Notes under the pieces: model-generated
What the model was told of the DNA's origin: nothing
Databases searched by the model: none
Seen by the model: the letters and a program-made list of their open reading frames with translations, nothing else
Position numbers and translations under genes: made by a program
Shown here: piece by piece, positions 50,301 through 60,200 of the stretch
Position numbering within the stretch: the stretch's first letter is position 1
Layout of the letters: each line of letters begins with the position of its first letter
From: Candidatus Rubrivivax defluviihabitans
Lineage (GTDB): Bacteria; Pseudomonadota; Gammaproteobacteria; Burkholderiales; Burkholderiaceae_C
DNA: 64,000 bases
Reading direction: 5' to 3'
NCBI GenBank assembly: GCA_016709385.1
Contig: JADJMW010000011.1
Location: forward strand, 62,001-126,000

Positions 50301-52451
50301 ATGACCTCCCTGCCTGCGTTCTGCCGCGACCATCCCTGGCGCCTGCGTGCGGCTGCGCTGGGGCTGGCGGCGGCGGTGGTGGGCCTCGTCCAGGCTTTTG
50401 CACCGCAGCTGCTGCACACGGTGGAGGAGGTCTCGGGTGACGCCGCCTGGCGCCTGGCGGCGTCCGACGTGCCCGAAAGGCGCGTCGTCGTCATCGACAT
50501 CGACGAAGCGAGCCTCGACCGCCACGGCGCCTGGCCGTGGCCGCGGCCGACCCTGGCCGCGCTGTCGCAGCGACTGCAGGAGGCCGGCGTCGCCGTGCAG
50601 GCGATCGACCTCGTGCTCGACGCCACCCGACCCGGCGACGCGGAACTGCAGGAATCGTGGCGCCGCTCGCCGGTGGTGCTGGGCCAGATCTTCTCGCTCG
50701 ACCCGCAGACCACGCCGCAGGTCGGCCACGTCGTCGGGGCCGTGGCCACCGCGCCGGGCACGACGGCCGGCAGCCCCGATCCGGATCGCGGCAGCTGCCC
50801 GCCTTTCGCTCCCCTGAGCCGAGGCCATATCGGCAATGCCGGCACGGTGATCTCCACCGGCTCGGTGGCCGGACACCTGACGCCGAGCGTGCACGCCGAC
50901 GGCGTCGTGCGCGAACTGCCGGCACTCATCTGCCACCAGGGACGCGCCTACCCCAGCCTGGCGCTGGCGACACTCTGGCGTGCTGCGCAGCCCGATGACG
51001 CCCAGGCGCCAGCGCCCGACTGGACGTGGCGCGCCGGTACCGGCCTGCTCGAGCCGGCCTACCTGCTCACCAGCCCCAGCCTGCCCGGCATCCAGGTGCC
51101 GGTCGACGCTGCAGGCCAGCTGCGGGTGCCGTTCCGCACCGCGCGCATGGCGCTCACCTCGGTCAGCGCGCACAAGGTGCTGGCGGGCCAGGCGCCGCCC
51201 GCCATTCTGGCCGGCACCGTGGCCCTGGTCGGTGCCACCGCCTTCGGCATCGGCGACGTCGCCGCCACGCCACTGACCGCCGTGGCCGCCGGCGTCGAGG
51301 TGCACGCCCAGCTGCTGTCGGGCCTGCTCGACCACCGCGTGCCCTACACCCCCCGCCACGCGGCCATCGGCCAGGGGCTGGCCATGCTGCTCATCGCCGG
51401 CGGCCTGTGGCTGGTGGCGGTGCGGCAGCGTGGTGCGCCGGCCAAGCGCCTGCCCATCGCCGGCGCCGCCCTCGCGGCGCTGTGCTGCGCCGCCGCCTAC
51501 TGGGCGTTGGTGCAGGCCGACCAGTGGTGGCCCTGGGCCGGTCCGGCGCTGTATGCGCTGCTGGCGGCCAGCGCACTGGCGACGGCCGAGCACGCGCTGG
51601 CGCGTGCGCAACGCGAGCGGCTTTCGGCGCACCTCGGTGCCTATCTGCCGGCGCCGGTGGCCAGTCGACTGATGGCCAGCGAGCCCTCGGGCCAGCTGCA
51701 GGTGCAGCGCCGGCCGATCAGCGTGCTGGTGGCCGACATCCGCAATTTCTCGGCCTTCGCCCAGTACCGGCCGCCCGAGGAGACGGCCGCGCTGCTGCAC
51801 GCCTTCTATTGCGTGGCGGTCGACGTCGTCGAGCAGCACGGCGGCGTCGTCGAGCATATCGCCGGCGACTCCGTGCTCGCCGTCTGGAATGCCTACGCCG
51901 ACTGCGCCGAGCATGCGCAGCAGGCGCTGCAGGCCGGCAAGGCGCTGCTGCGCGAGACGCGCAGCCTGCTGGCCCGCCGGCCCGACCCCACGCACGGCCA
52001 CCTGGTGCAGCCGCTGGCGCTGGGCATCGGGCTGGAAAGCGGCCTGGCCGTCGTCGGCTCCTTCGGCCCGGCGCGGCGGCGGTCGCATGCGGCGCTGGGC
52101 GTGCCGGTCAGCGTAGCATCGCGTCTTCAGCAGATGACGCAAGACCTCTCCATGCCCTTGTTGATCGGACCTCAAATGGCGAGCCAGCTCCCGCCGCAAA
52201 GCACCGAGCCGCTGGGCGACTTCCTCCTGGAGGGGCTGGACAGCCCCTACACGCTCTACGGTGCGGCTGACGCGGCCGAGCTGGTTCCGCCCGAAGACCT
52301 GTGGGTCTCGGCGCCCGCCACGGGTACCGACGAAGCGGCCGACGACCCCTGGCCGGGCGGGCAGCGGCTGACGCGGCGCCTGGCCGTTCTGGCCGCGACC
52401 CCGGTGGCTGCCGCCACCCAGCACACCACCCCGTCGCCGCGCGACGCGTGA
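50301..52451 (+). CDS. CHASE2 sensor protein with class III adenylate/guanylate cyclase domain
   Basis: 716 residues. One membrane helix (about 15-35) precedes a periplasmic CHASE2 domain (RRVVVIDIDEASLDRHGAWPW to GVEVHAQLLSGLLD). Three helices follow (about 355-435), then a class III cyclase domain (470-640). The metal aspartates Asp479 (VADIRNFS) and Asp523 (AGDSVLAVW) remain. The purine-selecting Lys is His519, the partner Asp/Thr is Val601, and the transition-state Asn is Ser604; Arg608 remains. Activity as a standard cyclase is therefore doubtful. It overlaps the barrel gene by 4 bp. Confidence 0.9.
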   Translation: MTSLPAFCRDHPWRLRAAALGLAAAVVGLVQAFAPQLLHTVEEVSGDAAWRLAASDVPERRVVVIDIDEASLDRHGAWPWPRPTLAALSQRLQEAGVAVQAIDLVLDATRPGDAELQESWRRSPVVLGQIFSLDPQTTPQVGHVVGAVATAPGTTAGSPDPDRGSCPPFAPLSRGHIGNAGTVISTGSVAGHLTPSVHADGVVRELPALICHQGRAYPSLALATLWRAAQPDDAQAPAPDWTWRAGTGLLEPAYLLTSPSLPGIQVPVDAAGQLRVPFRTARMALTSVSAHKVLAGQAPPAILAGTVALVGATAFGIGDVAATPLTAVAAGVEVHAQLLSGLLDHRVPYTPRHAAIGQGLAMLLIAGGLWLVAVRQRGAPAKRLPIAGAALAALCCAAAYWALVQADQWWPWAGPALYALLAASALATAEHALARAQRERLSAHLGAYLPAPVASRLMASEPSGQLQVQRRPISVLVADIRNFSAFAQYRPPEETAALLHAFYCVAVDVVEQHGGVVEHIAGDSVLAVWNAYADCAEHAQQALQAGKALLRETRSLLARRPDPTHGHLVQPLALGIGLESGLAVVGSFGPARRRSHAALGVPVSVASRLQQMTQDLSMPLLIGPQMASQLPPQSTEPLGDFLLEGLDSPYTLYGAADAAELVPPEDLWVSAPATGTDEAADDPWPGGQRLTRRLAVLAATPVAAATQHTTPSPRDA

Positions 52452-53902
52452 CGCCGCCTCCGCCGGCGCGGCGCGTCCTGCGGGTCGGCCTGGTCTGGCT
52501 GGCGATCTCGGCCGGCGCGTCGGCTCGTGCCGAAACCGGGGCCGACCTCGATCCGCTGCCCACGCCGTCGGCGAACTGCGCCGCGCTGGCCGCCACCCCC
52601 TGGCCGCGCAGCGCGCAGGCCCAGGCCGCGCTGCTGCGCCTGATGGAAGTTGCCGCCGACGCGTGCAACAACGACGCCGTCTTCCTGGCCGCCCTGGGCG
52701 GTGCGTGGCTCGAAGTGGGCGACGCCAAGCAGGCGCTGCTGCGGCTGGAGCGGGCGCTGCTGCTCGATCCCGAGCTGCTGTCGGCGCAGGCCGACCACGC
52801 GCTGGCGCTGGCGGCGCTGGGCGAACCGGCGGCGCGCGAGGAACTGGTGCGCGCCTGGCAGGACCGCACCGATGTCCCGCCCGTGCTCTGGAAGCGCCTC
52901 AACGACCCCGCGCCGCGGCTCGCCCGCGGCGTAACGCCACCCGGCACGGGCCAGGCGGACGCGCCCGCCGCGGGCTGGGTGCAGTTGCGCGAGATCCAGC
53001 TGCTGGCCGGCTACGAGGACAACCTCGCGCAATCGCCGCGCCTGAGCGAACTCACGATCACGCCGCCCGACGGCCCCGTCACGCTGCCGCTGGAGCGGCC
53101 GCTGGAGCCGCGTGCCGGTGGCGCGGCGCTGCTGGACATGACATGGCAGGGGGCCATCAGCCCGTCGGCCACGCGCACCTACCTCGTCGGTGTCCAGGCC
53201 TCGGCCCGCCACGCACCGGGCGACAGCGACACCGACTGGCACAGCGTGCGCCTCGGGATCGGGGCCTACCAGACCACCGGCGAGTGGCGATGGCAGCTCC
53301 AGGGGCGGGCGCAGGTCGCGGGCGGCGCGCTCACCGAAGACAGCCGCATGTGGCGCCTGGGCCTGGGCGCCGAAGGCCCGGCCGGCGACTGCAGCCAACG
53401 CTGGTATCTGGAAGCCGAGGACCGGCGCTACCGCGAGTTCCCCATCAACGACGCCCAGGTCGCCGGCGTCGCCGCGAGCCTGCTCTGTGCCGTGCCGAGC
53501 CTGCGCACCTGGACGGTGGGCGTGTCGCTGGCTTGGGGTCGGGACCGGGCGCGGTACGAGCAGCGGCCCGGCGGCGACCAGAAGAAATCCGGTGTCGGCG
53601 TGCGCGCGCTGGCCAATCTGGGGCGCAATGGCCGCAGCGGCAACCCCTGGTTCCTGGATGCCCAGTGGCGCTACAGCCACAGCGAGGACGAAGAGGGCTA
53701 TAGTCCGTTGCTAGAGAACAACGTACGAAGAAGTATTAAAAACCAGCAACTCCTGCTTGAATTGACCGGTCCATGGTTCGAATTGGCTGCAGACAGCGCT
53801 GCGAGCGTGATCCAGGTCCTGGTTTCCAGGGAAAAGAGCAACCTGGCGGTCTTTTCATTCGACGCCGCATCGATCTACGGCGGGCTACGCTACAAATGGT
53901 AG
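52448..53902 (+). CDS. TPR plus outer-membrane beta-barrel protein
   Basis: 484 residues from a GTG overlapping the cyclase stop. The signal peptide ends near ARAETG. About residues 60-150 form TPR-like helices (AGDAKQALLRLERALLLDPE-like, DNLAQ following). From about 175 to the end, alternating strands and a final aromatic residue (GGLRYKW) indicate an outer-membrane barrel like those in surface-protein export or assembly modifiers (SLAM/DUF560-like). The last 68 codons use rare AT-rich codons (CTA, GTA, CGA, AGA, ATT, AAA) unlike the rest of the gene. Confidence 0.8.
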   Translation: MTPPPPARRVLRVGLVWLAISAGASARAETGADLDPLPTPSANCAALAATPWPRSAQAQAALLRLMEVAADACNNDAVFLAALGGAWLEVGDAKQALLRLERALLLDPELLSAQADHALALAALGEPAAREELVRAWQDRTDVPPVLWKRLNDPAPRLARGVTPPGTGQADAPAAGWVQLREIQLLAGYEDNLAQSPRLSELTITPPDGPVTLPLERPLEPRAGGAALLDMTWQGAISPSATRTYLVGVQASARHAPGDSDTDWHSVRLGIGAYQTTGEWRWQLQGRAQVAGGALTEDSRMWRLGLGAEGPAGDCSQRWYLEAEDRRYREFPINDAQVAGVAASLLCAVPSLRTWTVGVSLAWGRDRARYEQRPGGDQKKSGVGVRALANLGRNGRSGNPWFLDAQWRYSHSEDEEGYSPLLENNVRRSIKNQQLLLELTGPWFELAADSAASVIQVLVSREKSNLAVFSFDAASIYGGLRYKW

Positions 53903-54246
53903 GCACAGTCCCGGGCAAAGGCCGGCACGGGGCATGCTAGCATCGGCGACGTGTCTGTGTTTGAACACCACTCCTTGCGCCCGATCGCCCCAAGAACAAA
54001 GACTGACGAGCCATGTGATGCCCATCACATCGGTGGCCGTCGGCCCGGCTGACACTCAGCCGCCAGCATCAGGCTCATTTCATCCTCGACCGTGCATCAG
54101 ACCACCCGATTCCACTCAGCGCCTTGCCCGCCATCCGCCGGCAGGACGCTGAGTCGAGTGCGGGTGTCCCCCAGAACACTCGGCACCGCTTCTTTTTGAA
54201 GACGACCTCTCTCCCTCTCCCTTTCAACTCACCAGGAGTTAACTGA
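53903..54246 (+). promoter_or_regulatory. 344-bp control region and leader of the giant surface protein
   Basis: There is no gene here. It holds a perfect CRP palindrome (54014-54029) and a GACACT -10 candidate (54051-54056), predicting a transcription start near 54063 and a leader of about 184 nt. The leader contains an imperfect hairpin at 54117-54151 (CAGCG...CGCTG) and a second with arms CGAGTG/CACTCG (54154-54182). A strong AGGAG follows at 54234-54238. Long structured leaders are typical of very abundant, stable surface-protein mRNAs. Confidence 0.6.
54014..54029. promoter_or_regulatory. Perfect CRP-type palindrome upstream of the giant gene
   Basis: TGTGA-TGCCCA-TCACA, extending to ATGTGATG-CC-CATCACAT (8-bp arms). 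Its centre is 29.5 bp before the first base of GACACT at 54051, which would place it at -41.5, the class II activator position. The likely binder is the Crp-family protein encoded 5.3 kb upstream, whose recognition helix matches TGTGA. Confidence 0.8.
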
Positions 54247-57200
54247 ATGGCCACACTGATCACCCCCAGCTTTGACCAAACCCTGATCGCCCGCGCGGCC
54301 ACCGGTCTGTACAACCTGCAGCTCGGCAGTTCGACGACGGACTGGGCTCTCGAATGGGTGAACGGCGGCAATGGCACCGTCGAAGACCTCGTCAATCAGC
54401 TGTTCGTCCGTGATTTCGGGACCATGAGCGACGCCGACGTGGCGGCCATGGTCGTCGAGAACGTCAATATCAGCGAGCCCGCCAACGTCGTCGCCGACGC
54501 CATCGCCTATGTGGCCGGGCGGCTGGGCGCCGTCGCCCTGGCCGACAAGGGTGCGGAGATCCTGTCGATACTGAAGGATTTCTCCGCCCTGGCCAGCGAT
54601 CCGGTCTACGGTTCGTACGCCACGGCGTTCAACGCCCAGATCTCCGCAGCGGTAGCCTATGCCCAGGTCGGCGGCAACCCCGACATGCCGCTGGACCAGC
54701 CTGAAAGCATGGAAGGCAAGGTCTTCAACGTCCTCGAAACCGAAGCCGCCGGCGCCGCTGTGATGCGCCTGACCGGTGACCAGGAAGTCCGGCTGGACTT
54801 CGGCAACTCGATGCACCAGATCCGCGGTCTTGACCTCGACGGCGACGGCACCATCGAAGCCGACGGCATGGAGAACAACTTCGCCTACCTCGAGGCGAAC
54901 GTGCAAGTCGTGGCCGACAACCACTCCGGTTTCGCTGTCGTCGACGCCTACGCGCGCAACCCGCTCAATATCAACGACGTCGTCAACAACTTCTCCGGCC
55001 AGATCTATTACGACGGCACCGGCTTCTTCGGTGACGGCAAGTCCACCAACGGCAACATCTTCCTCGGTGGCCTGGCAGAAGACACCGCGCTCGGTGGCAT
55101 CGGCAACGACTTCTTCGCCGGCGGCGGCAACGGCGGCGGCATCAATGGCACCGCGTTCGGCGACTACCTGTCCGGCGGCCGCAACGCCGACTTTCTCTTT
55201 GCCGAGCTCTCCCTCCTGAGCTCGACCGACGGCAACAACAACACCTTGATGGGTGGCACCACGTCTGACGACACCGTCGCCGATGCCGGCGGCACCGGTG
55301 GCGTCGGCACGCAGGACAACGACTGGGTCCTGCTCGAGGTTTCCGACGACGACGAGCCGTTCACGATGACCCTCAACGAGGGCACGAATACGAACTATTC
55401 GTCTACTGCCAGCGGCACCGGTTTCTGGCACTCCGATATCGAAAGCCTGAATGCTTCGGGCAACCTGTACGGTTTCCTGGACGATATCGACACCGTCATC
55501 GGCGCCCGCGCCACCGACAGCTTCGGCGACGAGCACACCGCCGGCGACACCAACTACGGCCGCGGTTCCACCGGCCAGCTGCGCATCACCGGCAGCGCCG
55601 TGGGCAACGCCATCATCGGCGGCTACGACAACGACCGCCTGGACGGCGGCGCCGGCAACGACCTGCTGATGGGCGGCGACCTGCAGTTCCTGATCGCCAA
55701 CCGCAACAATCCCAACCTGCTCGACGCCAAGGGCGGCCTGAACCTCACAGCCAACTCGGCCGGCCTCGTCAACGACGGCAAGGACCAGCTGATTGGCGGT
55801 GCCGGCAACGACAACATCGTCCTTGAATCCGACGGCGGCTCGATCAGCGGCGACGCCGATACCGCGCCGACCAGCGGCAATGCAGGCGGGTCCGACACCC
55901 GCAACTACGCCGGGCCCCGCGCATCGTCGCAGGGCGACGCGCTGTGGCTCACCGATTTCTCGATGGGCCGCCTCGTCGGCGCCACCGATGCCGGTGAAGC
56001 CACCGCACAGCAGGACGCGCTGGCCCAGCTCACCACCGACCAGACCTACCGCGTCGATCTTGGCAACGACGGAGCGATCAATTTCCGCAACTACGGCGGT
56101 ACCGCTGCGGCCTCGCAGGACAACACCAACTACAAGGCGGTGACGTCCAGCAACGGCACCGTGCCCCGCGTCGGACTGACCGGCATGGAAACCGTCAACA
56201 CGACGGGCCTGGGCGCCGCCGACTACAAGGCCGCCGGCTCGAATACGCCTGATCTGGTCTTTGCCAACCAGCAGAACTACTTCGGCCTCAACACCGCGGT
56301 CGACCTGCGCGGCAACGCCGTCGACAACGTGCTGCTGGCCAACAACGGCAACGACGCGCTCGAAGGGCGCGGCGGTGACGACGTGCTGTCCGGCGGCTCC
56401 GGCAACGACCGCTTCGTCGCTGCCTTCGGCGACGGCGTCGACTGGGTCGCGCGTCCGGTGGACGCCAACGGCGACAACCTCTGGGACACCAGCGGCGGTC
56501 TCGTCGTCAGCGGCGGTCTGGCCTGGGGCCAGGACTTCCGTCCGGCTGCGGCAGCCACTGCCGGTACCACCACGCTGGTCGTCGACCTCGGCACCACCGT
56601 GCTGAACGGGGTCGACACCTTCGTCGCCACCTTCCAGGTGCGCATCGACGGCGTCGACTTCGGCAGCGCCATTCCCATCGCCACGCTGGCGGCAGCCAAG
56701 ACCACCGCCGAACTCGCGGCGATCGTGAACCCGGCCTACCAGAGCATCAGCAGTGCCGTCTCGGTGGTGGCCACCTCGGCCACCACGCTGGAAGTCCGTG
56801 CCGTGGACACCACGCCGGGCGACGGCAAGCTGCCGGTCATCGGCACCACGGCCCAGGAAGGCTTCTTCATCTCGGGCCAGGCGTCGGGCGTCGGCACCTT
56901 CCAGGCCAAGGGCAGCATCCTCGGTTCCGAAGGCACCAACCTCGAAGACGACCGCCTGGTCATCAAGAGCTACGAAGACCGTTCGATCAACCTCGGTATC
57001 GACCAGACCAAGTTCGAGACTTCGCAGGCGGCGGCCATGGTCGCCAACTTCACCGAAGGCGGCTCGCAGCTGGTGGAAACGCAGGGCAATCGCCTGTACC
57101 TCAGCAATGTGCGTGAAGGCGATACCGTCTCGGTGACGATCAACGGTGCGGTCTACTCCTACACGCTGAAGGCCGGCGAACGCGCCGACCAGGCCGCCAC

Positions 57201-60200
57201 CGGCCTGGCCAACGCCGTCAACCGCTTCCTCGACGTCAACAGCTCTTCGGGCCGCGTCGTCGCAGCCGCTGACCTGGGCAGTTTCGGCGATGCGGCCGAA
57301 GGCGCAGCCGGGGTCGACCTGGCGGGCGTGCTGATCACGCAAGCCAATGTGCTGAATTCCATGACCTACATGGGGCTCAGCGCCACCGTGACGCGTACCG
57401 ACGGTGCCGCGCCGTTCGGCTCGGTGGCCACGCACAACCAGTCGAATACCGAAGTGCAGATGCTCGGCTTCGATGGCCGCAACGGCGCCCTGTTCTCGCA
57501 GGATGCGACGCTGTCGCCGGTGGTGCTGTTCCAGGGCCGCAATGCCGGCACGACGACCAATTCGCTGCTGCTCACCGCCAAGAATGCCGGCGGCGCGCTC
57601 AACGGCATGGACGCCTGGCTGAATGCTGCCGGCGACGCGTTCATCAACGGTGACGACCTGCTGTACGGCGGCACGGGCAACGACGTGATCGGCGCCGGCA
57701 CCGGCGACGACCGCGTCATCATGTCCAAGGGCGCCGACACGGTCGACGGTGGCGGCAACAGCCTGCTGCCCGACGACTCGGTCTTCGTCTATCAGGACGT
57801 TCTGCAGGCCGAGGAAGGGACCTTCGGCACCGGCACCAGCTTCAAGGTCGTGCTCGACGGTGCGCTGTACGCCGCCGGTGCGGGCAAGGGCACGGTGACG
57901 GCCATGGACGCCAAGGGGGTCGCCACCGCCAACGTGACCACGTTCAGCAATATCGAACTGGTGCGCGTGCTCGAGAACAACCGCAACTCGTCGCTCGACC
58001 TGAAGGCGCTGTCGGACAACGTGGCGGCGGCCGTCGGCACCAACGGCCTCGCGGCCGAAGGCCTTGACGTTCTGCTGACCACGACCCCGAGCACCACCTA
58101 CAGCATCGACAAGAACAACAACGGCGCGATCGCCGCCAGCGAAATCACGACCGCCACGGCCGTGCTCGGTGTGGAGAACATCACCACCGGCAATGCCAAC
58201 GACCGTGTCACGCTCGACCAGACGCAGGCCACGGCCAACAACGTCATCGACCTGGGTGCACAGCAGGACAATAGCGAGGCGCTGACGCTGCGCGAAGGCG
58301 CCGACGTCGTGACGGTGAACCACGCCGACGTCACCAACAACGGTGTGGTCGACGCCACCGACGAGCCGCTGCGTCCGACGCTGACGCTGGCCGTCCAGGG
58401 CACGAGCCTGTCGCAACTGACCGCGACGGCGGGTGCGCTCGGCAAGGCCAGCTTCACCGACACGTTCAAGAACGTCGAGGTCGTGAACCTGGTCGCTGCC
58501 GCCACGAGCACCCGCTACAACGACGTGCTCGACGCGGCAGGCACCGGCGGCGCCACCGTGAACTACGGCGCGGCCGTCACGGTCGGCAAGTCGCTGGGTG
58601 GCCAACTCGCCCCGGTGACGACGGTGGCCCAGCTCGACGCCAATACGCTGGACTCGGGCGGCGTCGCCCCTGCCGCTGCCCTGGGCAGCGAGTGGGTGAC
58701 GGTGCAAGGCATCACGCTGCTCGAGCGCGTGACGGGCTCCACCGGCGCTGACCGCGTCATCGTCGCCGACGACGGCGTGATGCAGCAGATCCAGACCAAG
58801 GGCTCCGCCTTCGACTTCGGCGACAGCCCGGTGCGAACGGCCTGGGATGTCACGAATACCACGGCGAGCGGCTTCAGCGCCACGCCCACCCAGTGGTCTG
58901 ACCAGGGGCTGTATCAGTTCAACCTGGGCGGCGGTGTCGATACGCTCGACTACAGCCAGGAAAGTATGAACGTGGTCGTCAGCGTCGACACGACAGCCGA
59001 TGACGTCGACCTCGTCTTCGTGGACAGTGCGGGCGGCAATGGTCGCATCGACTACGCGACCAGTGTCGAACGCTACCTGGCCGGCGGCACTGCCACGTTC
59101 AGCTGGATCGACCTTGCCGCCGCCACGGTGGCCACGACCATCCAGTTCTCGCACGAGGCGGCATCCAACGTGCCGGCCAACGACGCCCAGGAGCCCAACG
59201 GCAACGACGGCACCACCACCTCCGGGCTGACGCGTGCGGCCCAGGTTCGTTCGACCGCCGACAACACGGTGTTCGCCACCTTCGTCGACCGCACGGGTGC
59301 GGGCATCGTCCCCGCGGCTCTGTGGACGAACGTGCAGGGCAGCAACCTCGCTGAGACGGTGATCTTCACCGACAACGAGACTGCCGCCGCTCACAACCTG
59401 CGGTTGCAGGCCGGCGCGAACAAGGTCGACTACTCGCTGCTGACCGCAACGGTGACGGCCAATATCGGCGCCACCAATGTCGGCGTCGTCGCACTCGAGC
59501 AAATCCACGCCGTCAACGGCGACGCGATCAGGCACAACTTCTCGACCGATGCGGTCGCCAATCGCGTGACGCTCGTCGGCACCACACGTGCCGGTGACCA
59601 GCTCGATGTGTCGGCTCTCGTCAACGGCACGGTGGTTCGTGCCAACCCGCAGCTGCCCACCACGTCGCAGGTGGACCCGCAGTTCCACGTGGTCAACCTG
59701 GCCACCGGGGAGGTGACCGAGAGCATCTTCGGCGAGTACACGCCGGTGGGTGCTGCGGTTGGCACCGCGGTGAGTCGCGCCTTCGTGACGAATGTCGTCG
59801 GCTTCGAGAACGCTTCGAATGGCGGCGATGCCGACGTGGTGCACATGCTGGGTGACAACGGCCGCAATTCGCTGGCCGGAGGCACCGCGGCGGACGTGAT
59901 CTACGGCAGCCGCGGCACGGCCGGCGACGGCTCGGCAGACGTCGGTGCGGGCAACCGCGGCGACAACCTCACGGGCAATGCCGGTGCGGACCTGTTCTGG
60001 TATGCGGCCGAGACCGAGTCGCCCGGCGGCACCATCGGCGCGGGTGATCAGGCGGCGGCGAACTTCAGCAACGACGAAGACAACGTGATCAACAGCCGCG
60101 ACACGATCACCGACTTCACGACCACTGTCGACAAGCTGGTGTTCGTGGTCAACGATACCTACGACTCGATCAAGGGCAGCGCTGCGGTGCCGGCCAACCT

